A DNA stretch of 64,000 nt from Chloroflexus aurantiacus J-10-fl (GCF_000018865.1 NC_010175.1:2976001-3040000); one strand, 5' to 3'; positions 37,223-47,247 are shown, numbered from the stretch's first letter. A program made the numbers and translations. The notes: generated by a model not told the origin, from the sequence alone.

Positions 37223-38164
37223 ATGAAGCGAGAACCCACGATGGATATCCCCGTTGATCTTGTCCCTTACGCTCGTCGGGTTGCGCTGCGTGATGTGGAC
37301 ATCTTCTACTACGCTGCCGGTTCCACTAACCTACCACCGCTCCTTCTCTTGCATGGCCTGGGTGATGAAGCCGATACCTGGCGTGCGATTATTTCACCAC
37401 TCTCGCAAATGTATCGGGTGATCGCCCCTGATCTACCGGGTTTTGGCCGTAGTTCCGGGCCTAAAGGCGGGTATAGCCTGACGTTTTTTGCCCGCACCAT
37501 GGCCGAATTTATCACCACGTTGCAACTCCAACAGATTACGCTTGTTGGCCATTCAATGGGGGCAATGATTGCCCAACGTCTCAGCATTGGCCTGCCTCAC
37601 CTGATCCAGCAACAGATTCTGATTAGTGGATGTTTACCGGTTAAACGGCGTACTCCACCGCGTCAGTGGTGGCCACTGCTCATTCCCGGTCTTGGTGAGC
37701 TGGTGATGAACAGTATGCGTCGTTCGCAGGAACTGGCTTTTCTGAGCCTACAGCCGTTCTACTATAGCCTCTACGACTTGCCGGCTCGTGAACGACGGTT
37801 TCTCCGTCGGCGCGTCTGGAAGCGCCTTCATCATCCGCTGCAACGCCGGGCAACTCTCTCGGCCTTGCGCTGGCTGGCGATTGATGCCTTCTTCCGGGCA
37901 GAACAGTATCTCGATCTGGTCAGCGAATGTCAGACGCCAACGGTCTTAATCAGTGGTGATCACGACGTGATTGTCGATGGTGAATTGATTGAGTCGATGG
38001 AAGTCGTGCTGGAGGGACGGGCACAATACATTTACCTTTCTCGCTGTGGTCACGTGCCACAGCAGGAGCAGCCCGATCTCATTTGCGAATTGATCAGTGG
38101 GCTATCTCCTGCTATGTCTGCGGTAGATCTGGAGCTTCAGGGTGAGCCGTTAGACTGTATTTGA
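37223..38164 (+). CDS. Alpha/beta-hydrolase fold protein
   Basis: A 313-residue predicted serine hydrolase. It shows LLLLHGLGDEADTWR (oxyanion strand-turn), PDLPGFGRSSGP, the nucleophile elbow LVGHSMGAMIA with Ser near residue 116, the acid in LISGDHDVIVDGE, and the catalytic His in LSRCGHVPQQEQP. All three triad positions are therefore visible. There is no signal peptide, so it is probably cytoplasmic. The substrate cannot be inferred. A strong promoter lies just upstream, and its 3' end overlaps the convergent terC gene by 15 bases. Confidence 0.9.
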   Translation: MKREPTMDIPVDLVPYARRVALRDVDIFYYAAGSTNLPPLLLLHGLGDEADTWRAIISPLSQMYRVIAPDLPGFGRSSGPKGGYSLTFFARTMAEFITTLQLQQITLVGHSMGAMIAQRLSIGLPHLIQQQILISGCLPVKRRTPPRQWWPLLIPGLGELVMNSMRRSQELAFLSLQPFYYSLYDLPARERRFLRRRVWKRLHHPLQRRATLSALRWLAIDAFFRAEQYLDLVSECQTPTVLISGDHDVIVDGELIESMEVVLEGRAQYIYLSRCGHVPQQEQPDLICELISGLSPAMSAVDLELQGEPLDCI

Positions 38165-39154
38165 TGGAGCGGCATGTTCGCTGCTCTCAACCAGTCGCGC
38201 CCTGATCAGCGAGGCTACGATTGATACCGTGATAATCGTGGCAACCACGCCGAGTGAAATACCGGTAGGAATCTTCCAGCTCGTACCGATCAGGGCTGCG
38301 CTCACATCAGGCAGCAGCATCTTCACACCGACGAAGGCCAGCACTACTGATAAACCCAGTTTCAAGTAGTGGAAGAGATGAACGACACCGGCCAGCACAA
38401 AGTACAGTGCCCGCAAGCCCAGGATTGCGAAGACATTCGATGTGTACACGATAAACGGATCTTGGGTCACCGCAAAAATGGCCGGAATTGAGTCGACTGC
38501 AAAGATCAGGTCGGTTGTCTCAACCATCACCAACACCAGCAGCAGCGGGGTTGCCATTAGTACGCCATTCTGGCGGGTGAGAAACTTTTGCCCGTCGTAG
38601 CGATCACTGATCGGCATAAAGCGCCGGAAAAGGCGTACTACCGGGTTCTTATCAGGCTCTACTTCCTCGTGCTGCGAGGTGGCCATGCGAATACCGGTAA
38701 AGATCAGGAAGGCGCCAAAGACCCAGATGATCCAGTGAAATTGCTTGATGAGTGCCGCGCCGGCGGCGATCATGGTGCCCCGCATGATCAGCGCACCGAG
38801 AATCCCCCAGAACAGGACGCGGTGCTGGTATTTGGCCGGCACTGCAAAATACGAGAAGATCAATACGAAGACAAAAATATTGTCAACGCTCAGCGCTTTT
38901 TCGATTAAATAGCCGGTGAGGAAGGCCAGCCCGGCCTCGCCGGCACTCAAGCTGCTACCCGGCATGATCTGATCCCAGAAGAGATACAATCCAAGATTGA
39001 AGACCAGCGCCAGTGAAATCCAGACGACACTCCAGATTGCCGCCTCACGTAACGAGACTTCGTGCGCGTCACGGTGAAATACCCCCAGATCGAGGGCCAG
39101 CAGGGCCAGTACAAAGAGGTTAAAACCGATCCAGACCCACACTGCATCGAACAT
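38150..39154 (-). CDS. TerC/Alx-family integral membrane protein
   Basis: Membrane protein of the TerC family, linked to tellurite resistance and, in better-studied relatives, Mn2+ export. The 334-residue product has about nine helices and the family blocks FLTGYLIEKALSVDNIFVFV, HRVLFWGILGALIMRG and VLVMVETTDLIFAVDSIPAI, with the acidic intramembrane residues. ATG 39154 follows GGGAG at nine bases. Its leader carries a yybP-ykoY manganese riboswitch with terminator, which strongly supports a Mn2+ role. Confidence 0.93.
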   Translation of the reverse strand: MFDAVWVWIGFNLFVLALLALDLGVFHRDAHEVSLREAAIWSVVWISLALVFNLGLYLFWDQIMPGSSLSAGEAGLAFLTGYLIEKALSVDNIFVFVLIFSYFAVPAKYQHRVLFWGILGALIMRGTMIAAGAALIKQFHWIIWVFGAFLIFTGIRMATSQHEEVEPDKNPVVRLFRRFMPISDRYDGQKFLTRQNGVLMATPLLLVLVMVETTDLIFAVDSIPAIFAVTQDPFIVYTSNVFAILGLRALYFVLAGVVHLFHYLKLGLSVVLAFVGVKMLLPDVSAALIGTSWKIPTGISLGVVATIITVSIVASLIRARLVESSEHAAPSNTV

Positions 39155-39196
39155 TGTGCTTTTCTCCCTGTCGTACAGTTTGTTTTTTACCACAAC

Positions 39197-39223
39197 AAAA
39201 AGGCGAGCCAAACGCAGCTCACC
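39197..39223 (-). terminator. Riboswitch-linked terminator before terC
   Basis: On the minus strand GGTGAGC (39223-39217) pairs with GCTCGCC (39208-39202), followed by TTTTT. The overlapping stem ACGCAG/CTGCGT (39229-39224 with 39216-39211) cannot form together with it and is the likely antiterminator. Confidence 0.75.
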
Positions 39224-39230
39224 ACTGCGT

Positions 39231-39340
39231 CGGTCTCGCCAGTACGGTTGCCCGATACGCGATGCCACCGGGAATGTTGCATTCCGTCTTGACGGCGACA
39301 TCAACCCGCAGTCGGCGGGCGGCTACTCCCCAACGTTACG
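39231..39340 (-). ncRNA. yybP-ykoY (manganese) riboswitch
   Basis: The minus strand reads TTGGGGAGTAGCCGCCCGCC, then GATGTCGCCGTCAAGACGG, and ends CGTACTGGCGAGACC. These match the conserved GGGGAGUAGC, CGUCAA and CUGGCAAGACC blocks of the yybP-ykoY class, which binds Mn2+. It lies directly upstream of a TerC-family gene, a usual partner of this class. Confidence 0.88.
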
Positions 39341-39513
39341 CACTATACAGGATTTTTGCCATTCCTCATAGGGGAATTTTCCCTATTGCTGCTGCTCTCC
39401 TTCGGTAGCGCATACAACGAAGATTCGCCCTCGCAAGGGCGATGGTTGTTACGTATAATGTATAAACGTGCATCGTGTCAAATCCTGTGCAAAAGGAGAA
39501 CATCAATAATCTT

Positions 39514-40617
39514 ATGGATGCCATAACAATCGGCTTGATGCTAGGCGGACTGGTTTGTCTGGCGATTGGCGGCGAGCTGTTGGTGCGTGGTGCGAGTCAC
39601 CTGGCAGCCCTGGTTGGAGTTTCACCGCTCGTCATCGGTTTGACAGTGGTCTCATTTGGTACCAGTTCACCGGAGCTGGCGGTGAGTGTTCAGGCCGGTC
39701 TGGCCGGCAAAAGTGATATTGCGATAGGTAATGTAGTAGGGAGTAATATTTTCAATATTCTGTTCATCCTGGGTGCCTGTGCCCTGATTAGCCCACTGAT
39801 CGTTGCCGTACAACTCATTCGACGTGAAGTACCCTTCATGATTGCGGTGTCTCTCTTGTTAGCAGTGCTGGCATTCGACGGTACGATTGGCTGGTTGGAT
39901 GGATTGTTACTCTTCAGCTTACTGCTTGGTTATACCATCTGGTCAATCTATGCCAGCCGTAAGGAGAGTGCCGCCGTGCAGGAGGAGTATGCACAGGAGT
40001 ATGGTTCACAAAAACTGCGCGAACGCCCGACTATTGCGGTCTGGGTTATGCAGCTTGTGATGATTATTGTTGGATTGGGGTTACTGGCACTCGGCTCGAA
40101 CTGGCTGGTCGAAAGTGCAACAGCTATTGCGCGTGCCATCGGGATTAGTGATGTTGTGATTGGCTTGACGATTGTGGCTGCCGGTACCTCGTTACCGGAA
40201 GTCGTTGCTTCTATTGTTGCCACTCTCAAACAGGAACGCGATATTGCGATTGGCAATGCAGTAGGGAGCAACATTTTCAATATTCTCGGTATTCTGGGGA
40301 TTGCATCGCTGGTAACACCTGGTGGTCTGGTGGTGGCGCCGTCGGTCATCACGTTTGATCTGCCGGTGATGATTGCCGTGGCCTTTGCCGTTATGCCGAT
40401 CTTTGTTTCTGGCCTGAGCATCAACCGCTGGGAGGGGGCACTCTTTCTCGGTTATTATGTGGCGTATACAGCCTATCTCATCCTGGCTGCGACTGAACAC
40501 GATGCGTTGCCCGCGTTCAGCGGCATCATGATGCTCTTCGTCTTGCCGATCACGCTGCTCACCCTGGCTATTCTGACCATCAACGCCATCCGTCGGCGTG
40601 ACTGGGCGACCTCGTAA
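39514..40617 (+). CDS. Ca2+/cation antiporter (CaCA family, YrbG-like)
   Basis: A 367-residue membrane protein with about ten helices and the two alpha-repeats of the family: GLTVVSFGTSSPELAVSV with IAIGNVVGSNIFNILF, and GLTIVAAGTSLPEVVASI with IAIGNAVGSNIFNILG. These carry the ion-binding Glu and Asn residues. It is probably a Na+/Ca2+ or H+/Ca2+ exchanger. The start is uncertain: ATG 39514 is 15 bases from GGAG, while GTG 39475 has no ribosome-binding site. A TATAAT lies at 39454-39459. Divergent from terC, whose riboswitch points the other way. Confidence 0.92.
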   Translation: MDAITIGLMLGGLVCLAIGGELLVRGASHLAALVGVSPLVIGLTVVSFGTSSPELAVSVQAGLAGKSDIAIGNVVGSNIFNILFILGACALISPLIVAVQLIRREVPFMIAVSLLLAVLAFDGTIGWLDGLLLFSLLLGYTIWSIYASRKESAAVQEEYAQEYGSQKLRERPTIAVWVMQLVMIIVGLGLLALGSNWLVESATAIARAIGISDVVIGLTIVAAGTSLPEVVASIVATLKQERDIAIGNAVGSNIFNILGILGIASLVTPGGLVVAPSVITFDLPVMIAVAFAVMPIFVSGLSINRWEGALFLGYYVAYTAYLILAATEHDALPAFSGIMMLFVLPITLLTLAILTINAIRRRDWATS

Positions 40618-40626
40618 TGACGGTCA

Positions 40627-41004
40627 TCATGGGGTAACGACCAGAACACCCTGTTGGGCTTCATGGCCGGGAATACGACAGTAGAAACGGTACTCTCCAG
40701 GGGCTGGAGCGCGAAAGGCCAGTACCGCATCAACACCCGGATCAGCCGAGACGGTACGGTCTCCGGCGGGTAGCTCAATGGTCAGACTATGCGCTATTTC
40801 GCCGCGGTTGCGTAAGCGTAAGAAGACCTGTTCTCCGGTGCGAGCCTCTACGCGGTCGGGATCAAAGCGCATTTCGGTAGCTGTTACCTCAATGCTACGT
40901 TCACGCAGCGGTTCACCGCAGGCGCTGAGAATTGTCAGAAACAGAAGAGCGATACCGATGACCTGAAGTGCTTTCAAGATGGAGATGGTGTGTACTTTGC
41001 TCAT
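40627..41004 (-). CDS. Cupredoxin-domain lipoprotein
   Basis: A 125-residue exported protein. The signal peptide ends in the lipobox LTILSACG, with Cys near residue 29 as lipid anchor. The remainder is a plastocyanin-like barrel with copper ligands in IAHSLTIELP (His) and YRFYCRIPGHEAQQG (Cys, His). The usual axial Met after the second His is replaced by a Gln-Gln pair, reminiscent of Gln-ligated stellacyanin. It may be an electron carrier or copper-binding protein at the outer face of the membrane. It converges with the CaCA gene, with nine bases between the stops. Confidence 0.85.
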   Translation of the reverse strand: MSKVHTISILKALQVIGIALLFLTILSACGEPLRERSIEVTATEMRFDPDRVEARTGEQVFLRLRNRGEIAHSLTIELPAGDRTVSADPGVDAVLAFRAPAPGEYRFYCRIPGHEAQQGVLVVTP

Positions 41005-41351
41005 AGCTCACTCGTACTCAAACATTGTTTTCTTGCATGATAACTCTACCAGATATTCGCTGAGTGTGTGGCGAGCCGGGCTGGACACGATCACGGTGCG
41101 TGGTAATCGTGTCCAGCGCCGTTATTATCAGGAGTGTGACAGCATCCCCGTTTTGGAGTACAATGGCTGCAAACCCAACACATTCAAATGTTGTTCAGGC
41201 AATAGTGCTGGTAAAAAAGTGGTACACGATATCCCTACCAGCAGGCTGATACAACTGGAACGTTGTCCAGCCGTTGCCACTTTCGCTGATGGTGTCGTAC
41301 CGTGCCACGTCAGGTGGTAGTAGCGTTTTGTAGTGTTTGAACGAGGAGAGC
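41005..41351. other. Divergent intergenic region with a long hairpin
   Basis: Between the cupredoxin and mrpA genes. GCTGGACACGAT (about 41080-41091) pairs with ATCGTGTCCAGC (about 41107-41118), 12 perfect pairs and a 15-base loop, with no T run. It could be an operator or a transcript stabiliser. No gene seen. Confidence 0.5.
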
Positions 41352-43724
41352 ATGATCTATCCGCTTGTATTCATTGCGCTAGCGGCAGCTCCCCTGGCAT
41401 TACTCGCCCGCTTCCCGGCGCGTGACCGAATTGCGTGGGGGTTGGCGTTGATCCCGTTGCTCATCTTCGGTCTGACGCTGGCGCAGGCTGCGCCGGTGTG
41501 GGAAGGCGGGCTGGTGACTGAACGGATAGAGTGGGTGCCGGCGCTAGGGTTGCATCTGAGCTTTACGCTTGATGGTTTGAGCCTGCTGTTTGCCCTCATT
41601 ATCTCTGGCATTGGGACATTGATCGTCGGTTATGCCGGCCACTATCTCGGATCTGACAGCGGTCTTGGCCGTTTTCTGGCTTACCTGATGCTGTTTATGG
41701 GTGCGATGCTGGGGCTGGTGCTGGCCGGCAATGTGCTGACGATGTTTGTGTTCTGGGAATTGACCTCGGTAACGTCGTATTTGCTCATTGGCTACAAGCA
41801 CGATTATGCCGATGCCCGGCGGGGCGCCCTACATTCACTCCTGGTAACCGGTGGCGGTGGACTGGCGCTGCTCGTCGGCTTGTTACTGCTTGGTCAGGCG
41901 GTTGGGAGCTACGAGTTCAGTGATATTCTGGCGGCTGGCGATACGTTGCACGCGCATCCGCTTTACCCGGCAGCAGTGATCTTAATTCTGCTTGGCTGTT
42001 TCACCAAATCGGCCCAGATACCCTTCCACTTCTGGCTTCCCGGTGCGATGCAGGCACCGACACCGGCCAGTGCCTTTCTCCACTCGGCCACAATGGTCAA
42101 GGCCGGGGTATACCTCATGGCGCGACTCAGCCCGGCACTGGGTGGAACCGCGCTGTGGGATGTGACGCTGGCAGTGGTTGGCGGGGCGACAATGACCTTC
42201 GCTGCGATTGTGGCGATGCGGCAGTTCGATCTGAAGGCGATGCTGGCCTATACCACGATCAGCATGCTGGGTGCCTTGACGATGCAGATCGGATTGGGTG
42301 GGAAGTACGGTGCCGAAGGTGTGGCGACAAATATTCTGGCCCACGCGCTGTACAAATCGGCCCTGTTTATGCTTGCCGGGGTGATTGACCACGAGTGTGG
42401 GACGCGCGATCTCCGTCGTCTCGGCGGACTGCGTAAGTACATGCCGCAGACGATGGTGATTACGATGCTGGCTTTGCTTTCATTTGGTGGCATTCCGGTG
42501 ATGTTTGGCTTTGTAGCCAAAGAGCTAATGCTCGAAGCAGCGCTGGAAACCGAGTTGGGTGCGACATTAAGTGTGCTGGCGGTGGCAGCCATTGCCATCA
42601 CTGCTATCGCCTATCTGATTACTGGCTGGCGCCTGTTCAGCAATGCCTTCCTCGGTCAGCGCAGTGTTGCAGCGATGCAGCAGCATATTACCGATCCGGC
42701 ACCGGGGATGTTGATCGGTCCTGGTGTTCCGGCAGTATTGTCATTGATCATCCCTATCGCGTTTTTGGGACCGATCAGTACGTTGATCGCTGCGGCCAGT
42801 GCATCTATTTATGGTCAGCCGCTTGACGTGAAACTGGCGCTCTGGCACGGGATTAATCCCGCACTGCTGGTGAGTCTGAGCGCGATTGTGATTGGCGTCG
42901 TGATGTTCCGTTTCGTCGATCAACTGGCCGGTTTACGCGGTTGGCCGGCCTGGTCACGCGGCGATATGATCTTCGACCGTCTGATCGAGAGTACCCTGAC
43001 CGGTGCTACCGCGTTGACGCGAACCATTCAGGAAGGCCGTCTGCGCCGATATATTCTGCTCACGGCGCTCACCATGCTGGTTTTCGTTGGTGTTCCGTTT
43101 GTCAGTTTTGGACTTGGGGCGATTCGCTTCGATCTCGATCCACAGTTGCAGCTCTACGAGATACTGGCGGCGGCTCTCATACCGATTGGAGTTATTGCCA
43201 CGATTAACGCTCGCACCCGTCTGGGAGCCATCATTGCTGTTGGTGTTGTCGGCGCAATGGTATCGCTCCTCTTCGTTCTCTTCTCAGCGCCTGACCTGGC
43301 ATTGACCCAGTTGCTGATTGAAGTGCTCTCAACCGTGTTTCTGTTACTGGTCTTCTCCGTCCTACCGGTACGCTTCGAGAGCTTCTCGTCGGCCTGGGTG
43401 CGGCGGCGCGATGCGATTGTGGCGACGGTCATGGGTGTGCTGATGGGTGGTCTGGTACTGGCAGCGGCCACAAACGATAGTTTTGCGCCGTTAGCACCCT
43501 TCTTCCTGGAAAATAGTCTGGAACTGGGCAAAGGCGCCAACGTCGTGAATGTAATCCTGGTTGACTTCCGCGGTTTCGATACCATGGGCGAAATTACGGT
43601 CTTGTTCATCGCGCTCCTTGGTATCTATGGCTTGTTACGGTTACGACAGGGGAAAGACAATGCGACACCAGAGCGGGTCACCACAACCGAACCGGTCAAC
43701 GAACCGGTCGATGCCCAGAGATAG
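41352..43724 (+). CDS. mrpA: Mrp Na+/H+ antiporter subunit A
   Basis: Largest subunit of the multisubunit cation/proton antiporter, related to NuoL. The 790-residue product has many helices, the NuoL-like core with [57 protein letters not shown] and the [12 protein letters not shown] motif. A C-terminal MbhD/MbhE-like region (about 580-770) has [26 protein letters not shown] precedes ATG 41352. First gene of a seven-gene operon with tight spacing. Confidence 0.95.
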   Translation: MIYPLVFIALAAAPLALLARFPARDRIAWGLALIPLLIFGLTLAQAAPVWEGGLVTERIEWVPALGLHLSFTLDGLSLLFALIISGIGTLIVGYAGHYLGSDSGLGRFLAYLMLFMGAMLGLVLAGNVLTMFVFWELTSVTSYLLIGYKHDYADARRGALHSLLVTGGGGLALLVGLLLLGQAVGSYEFSDILAAGDTLHAHPLYPAAVILILLGCFTKSAQIPFHFWLPGAMQAPTPASAFLHSATMVKAGVYLMARLSPALGGTALWDVTLAVVGGATMTFAAIVAMRQFDLKAMLAYTTISMLGALTMQIGLGGKYGAEGVATNILAHALYKSALFMLAGVIDHECGTRDLRRLGGLRKYMPQTMVITMLALLSFGGIPVMFGFVAKELMLEAALETELGATLSVLAVAAIAITAIAYLITGWRLFSNAFLGQRSVAAMQQHITDPAPGMLIGPGVPAVLSLIIPIAFLGPISTLIAAASASIYGQPLDVKLALWHGINPALLVSLSAIVIGVVMFRFVDQLAGLRGWPAWSRGDMIFDRLIESTLTGATALTRTIQEGRLRRYILLTALTMLVFVGVPFVSFGLGAIRFDLDPQLQLYEILAAALIPIGVIATINARTRLGAIIAVGVVGAMVSLLFVLFSAPDLALTQLLIEVLSTVFLLLVFSVLPVRFESFSSAWVRRRDAIVATVMGVLMGGLVLAAATNDSFAPLAPFFLENSLELGKGANVVNVILVDFRGFDTMGEITVLFIALLGIYGLLRLRQGKDNATPERVTTTEPVNEPVDAQR

Positions 43725-44199
43725 TGCCTTATACGACTCGTTAATTCTGCGCACGATTAGCCGGTTGATGATGCCGGTGCTGTTGTTGCTTTCAATCTTT
43801 ATGCTCCTGCGCGGCCATAATTTGCCGGGTGGTGGCTTTATCGGTGGTCTGCTGGCTTCAAGTGCGATCATTTTGCAGATAGTCGCCTTTGGCCCGAAAA
43901 CGGCCAAACGCATTTTGCCGGTCAATTACCTGCTGCTGGCGGCTTTCGGTGTCTTTTTCGGGGCAATCTGGGGGTTGCCGGCGCTGTTTGCCGGTCTCCC
44001 CTATATGCAGGCGTTCTGGATACCAGAACCCATTCCCGGGGTAGGTAAGATTGGTACGCCGGTCTTGTTTGATGTTGGAGTCTACTTTACGGTTATTGGT
44101 GTAACCACGAAGATTGCACTCCTGCTGGTAGAAGAGCCGACACTCTTCCCCTTGCCGGAAATGAAATCGGCATCTGTTGAGCAAGAGGAGGTTGCATGA
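43711..44199 (+). CDS. mrpB: Mrp antiporter subunit B
   Basis: A 162-residue, four-helix protein with the family core [20 protein letters not shown] followed by [19 protein letters not shown], and [15 protein letters not shown] near the end. ATG 43711 gives the usual N-terminus and overlaps mrpA by 14 bases. An in-frame ATG at 43660 has a better Shine-Dalgarno (GGGGAAAG) and would add 17 residues, so the start is open. Confidence 0.92.
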   Translation: MPRDSALYDSLILRTISRLMMPVLLLLSIFMLLRGHNLPGGGFIGGLLASSAIILQIVAFGPKTAKRILPVNYLLLAAFGVFFGAIWGLPALFAGLPYMQAFWIPEPIPGVGKIGTPVLFDVGVYFTVIGVTTKIALLLVEEPTLFPLPEMKSASVEQEEVA

Positions 44200-44546
44200 T
44201 CATTCTGCTGGCGATAGCAATCGGCTCTCTGTTTGGTGGGGCCACTTATCTGATCTTGCGCCGTTCGGTAGTGAAGCTGATCCTGGGTCTGATTATGTTG
44301 AGCCATGGCGTCAACCTGCTCATTTTCACAATGGGTGATGGTGTGCGACGTGGTGCACCACCGCTGGTTGATGCCAGCGGACAACCGCTCCCCGGATCGG
44401 CTGATCCATTGGTGCAGGCATTGATCCTGACGGCGATTGTGATTAGTTTCGGTTTCACTGCCTTTGTACTGGCTCTGGCCTATCGCTCGAATCAGGCGGT
44501 GGGGAGCGACGATCTCGATGATCTGTCAACAACCGATAAGTTATAG
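44196..44546 (+). CDS. mrpC: Mrp antiporter subunit C
   Basis: NuoK-like, three-helix subunit of 116 residues: [34 protein letters not shown], and [20 protein letters not shown] with the conserved [13 protein letters not shown] block. Start ATG overlaps the mrpB stop as ATGA, showing translational coupling. Confidence 0.95.
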   Translation: MIILLAIAIGSLFGGATYLILRRSVVKLILGLIMLSHGVNLLIFTMGDGVRRGAPPLVDASGQPLPGSADPLVQALILTAIVISFGFTAFVLALAYRSNQAVGSDDLDDLSTTDKL

Positions 44547-44573
44547 TGTTGCGATCTGGCGTAGGAAAGAAGC

Positions 44574-46091
44574 ATGGTCTTTCATCTCTTCGTTCCAATA
44601 GTCTCACCATTGATCGGTGCTGCTCTGGCCGTTCTGTTTGGTCATCAGCGTATGATTGCACGTGCAATTACGCTGGCGAGTGTGCTCATTAATCTCGGCT
44701 ATGGTCTCTGGCTGATGAGCGTGGTACCTCAGAGTGGCCCACTGGTCGCCCAGGCGTCGGGCTGGCTGGCACCGTTTGGTATTTCGCTGGTTGCCGATGG
44801 CATGAGCGCGTTGATGGTCATGCTGGCCGCGCTCCTCATGCTGACGACGGTTGTCTATAGCTTTTACTCGATTGATCGCGAGCGTGAACGCTATTTCTAC
44901 TACCCACTGTTGCTGTTATTGCTGCTAGGGGTGAGTGGTGCGTTTCTTACCGGTGATCTCTTCAACCTGTACGTTTGGTTTGAAGTCTTGCTGGTTTCCT
45001 CATTTGGTTTGATTACCCTCGGTGGTAGTCGCGATCAGCTCGAAGGTGGCTTGAAATACGTTGTGCTCAACCTGCTCGGCAGTACTGCCTTCTTGTTTGG
45101 TTGTGGCCTGATGTACGGCTTTGCCGGCACGTTAAATATGGCGCACATCGCCGAGCGTATGGCTACATTGACCAATCCCGGTTTGCAGACTGTGCTGGCC
45201 GGCGTTTTCCTCTTCGCATTCGGTAGCAAAGCGGCGATTGTGCCTCTCTTCTTCTGGTTGCCATCGAGCTACCACACGCCACCGGTAGCGGTAACCGCAA
45301 TCTTCAGCGGTTTGATGACAAAGGTGGGTGTCTATTCGCTATACCGGGTCTTTGGGCTGATGCTGCAAAACGAGCTGGCGATCTACGCGCCGTGGATTAC
45401 GCTGCTGGCCGGGTTGACGATGGTGATAGGTGTGTTGGGTGCGGTTGCCCAGATGAATGTGCGGCGTATTCTCAGCTTCCACATCATCAGTCAGATCGGG
45501 TATAGCGTGATGGGGTTGGGATTAGCCAGTGTAGCCGGGCTGGCTGCCGGTCTGGTCTTCACCGCCCATGTGATGATTGTGAAGATGGCGCTCTTCTTTA
45601 TCGGTGGCGCTGCTGAACAGATTTACGGTACCGGTGATCTGAAAAAGATGGGTGGGTTGGCCCGGCGTGAACCGTGGCTGGCAATCTTCTGGTTCGTCGG
45701 TATTCTGTCGCTGGCCGGCATTCCACCGCTGAGTGGGTTCATCGGCAAGCTGATCTTGCTCCAGGTCGGCGTGAGTCAGCAGGCGTATCTGATTACAGCA
45801 GTGGCTGCCGGTACCAGTATCCTCACCTTCTTCTCGATGTTGAAGATTTGGAATGAGGTCTTCTGGAAGAAATCCTACGAGGACGTGAATCGGCTGCCAC
45901 GGGTTAGTTTCGGCTTGCTGGCGCCAGGGGCTGCTCTGGTGATTTTGAGCATCGCGCTTGGGCTACTGGCCGGGCCGCTGGTCGATTACAATACTATCGC
46001 CGCGCAACAGTTTTTTGATCGGACAATCTACATTACGGCTGTCTGTGGTAGTGATGGCTGTGAAGCGGTATATCAGGCGGCTATGCGGTAG
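44574..46091 (+). CDS. mrpD: Mrp antiporter subunit D
   Basis: NuoM/NuoN-like proton-translocating subunit of 505 residues with about 14 helices. Visible blocks are LYVWFEVLLVSSFGLITLGG, FGSKAAIVPLFFWLPSSYHT with the key Lys, TPPVAVTAIFSGLMTKVGVY and HIISQIGYSVMGLGLASVAG. It begins 27 bases after mrpC. The last 40 residues, with a CGSDGCEAVYQAAMR ending, look longer than usual. Confidence 0.95.
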   Translation: MVFHLFVPIVSPLIGAALAVLFGHQRMIARAITLASVLINLGYGLWLMSVVPQSGPLVAQASGWLAPFGISLVADGMSALMVMLAALLMLTTVVYSFYSIDRERERYFYYPLLLLLLLGVSGAFLTGDLFNLYVWFEVLLVSSFGLITLGGSRDQLEGGLKYVVLNLLGSTAFLFGCGLMYGFAGTLNMAHIAERMATLTNPGLQTVLAGVFLFAFGSKAAIVPLFFWLPSSYHTPPVAVTAIFSGLMTKVGVYSLYRVFGLMLQNELAIYAPWITLLAGLTMVIGVLGAVAQMNVRRILSFHIISQIGYSVMGLGLASVAGLAAGLVFTAHVMIVKMALFFIGGAAEQIYGTGDLKKMGGLARREPWLAIFWFVGILSLAGIPPLSGFIGKLILLQVGVSQQAYLITAVAAGTSILTFFSMLKIWNEVFWKKSYEDVNRLPRVSFGLLAPGAALVILSIALGLLAGPLVDYNTIAAQQFFDRTIYITAVCGSDGCEAVYQAAMR

Positions 46092-46099
46092 AGGTGATT

Positions 46100-46612
46100 A
46101 TGATTGTATTGATCCTTTTGCTGACAATCACCTGGATGGCATTGCAGAGCAGTTTTACCCTGCCCGATTTGATCGTCGGTTTCCTGGTCAGTTTTGCGAT
46201 TGTGTCACTGGCCAGCCGCTTCCTGAGCATGCCGTTTACCGATGGCGGGTTGGGGCGATCTCGGATTGATAACCGGCACTATGCTCGCCTGACCTTCAAA
46301 TGGATCGCCTTTATCGGTTTTGCCTTGTGGAGTATTCTCAAGGCGAACCTGGATGTGGCCCGAATCGTGCTCTTTCGGCGGGTGGCCGATATTCGGCCCG
46401 GTATTATTGCGATTCCACTTGATGTAAAAAGTGATGCCGGGATTACAGTGCTCGCCAATCTGATCACCTTAACGCCGGGTACCGTCTCGCTCGATGTGGC
46501 GACTGATCGCCGTACAATTTACATTCACTGTATCGATGTTCAAGATGCCGATGCCGTGCGTGAGGATATTAAGCAAAACTTCGAGCGGCGGGTGATGGAA
46601 CTGTTTCCATAG
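46100..46612 (+). CDS. mrpE: Mrp antiporter subunit E
   Basis: A 170-residue protein with two N-terminal helices, LTITWMALQSSFTLPDLIVG and a following FLVSFAIVSLASRF, and a cytosolic domain with GITVLANLITLTPGTVSLDV and HCIDVQDADAVREDIK, the family hallmarks. ATG 46100 is chosen over GTG 46094 because the GAGG lies at workable distance only from the ATG. It follows mrpD by eight bases. Confidence 0.94.
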   Translation: MIVLILLLTITWMALQSSFTLPDLIVGFLVSFAIVSLASRFLSMPFTDGGLGRSRIDNRHYARLTFKWIAFIGFALWSILKANLDVARIVLFRRVADIRPGIIAIPLDVKSDAGITVLANLITLTPGTVSLDVATDRRTIYIHCIDVQDADAVREDIKQNFERRVMELFP

Positions 46613-46624
46613 AGGTTGCACGCC

Positions 46625-46894
46625 ATGACGCTATTTACGATGATTATTGCCGGTTTAATGGGGGTCGTTGCCATCTCCATGATCCTTTGCACCGCTCGCC
46701 TCCTGATGGGGCCGAGCATTCCTGATCGGGCAATGGCCTTTGATACGCTGATGGTTCACGTGGTGGCGCTGGTTGCGCTCTACGTAGTGATTACCGACCA
46801 ATTGAGTCTGGTCGACGCAATTCTGGTTGTCGCCGTACTGGGATTTCTGGGTACCGTGGCGATTTCGCGGTATATCGAGGAGGGGCGCAGTTGA
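46625..46894 (+). CDS. mrpF: Mrp antiporter subunit F
   Basis: An 89-residue, three-helix protein with RLLMGPSIPDRAMAFDTLMV, the signature of the family, and VDAILVVAVLGFLGTVAISR. It begins 12 bases after mrpE and its TGA overlaps the mrpG start by one base. Confidence 0.94.
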   Translation: MTLFTMIIAGLMGVVAISMILCTARLLMGPSIPDRAMAFDTLMVHVVALVALYVVITDQLSLVDAILVVAVLGFLGTVAISRYIEEGRS

Positions 46895-47247
46895 TGAGCC
46901 TGAACGAGATTGTGACCCTGATCCTGGCAACCATCGGGGTGCTGTTCATGCTGCTGGCAGCAATCGGGATGCTGAAATTGCCCGACCTCTATACGCGCGT
47001 TCATGCGACCGGTAAAGCGGGGACGTTGGGTATTACCGGTGTTCTGCTGTCGGTGGCGGCGCATCACGGCGATCTGGTGGCAGCGGCCAAGATGGTTGCC
47101 CTGATCGCCTTTTTCTTCCTGACGGCACCGGTCGCCGCTCATATGCTCGACCGGGCAGCCTACCTGACCGGCGTGAAGCGGGCACCACAGACAGTGCAGG
47201 ACGATCTGGCGGGGAAGTACGATATGGAGCAGGGGCGGTTGCGTTAG
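46894..47247 (+). CDS. mrpG: Mrp antiporter subunit G
   Basis: A 117-residue, three-helix protein with FMLLAAIGMLKLPDLYTRVH, ATGKAGTLGITGVLLSVAA and FFLTAPVAAHMLDRAAYLTG, all typical of MrpG. GAGGAGGGG lies before ATG 46894. It closes the complete A-to-G operon; a terminator follows about 90 bases later. Confidence 0.95.
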   Translation: MSLNEIVTLILATIGVLFMLLAAIGMLKLPDLYTRVHATGKAGTLGITGVLLSVAAHHGDLVAAAKMVALIAFFFLTAPVAAHMLDRAAYLTGVKRAPQTVQDDLAGKYDMEQGRLR

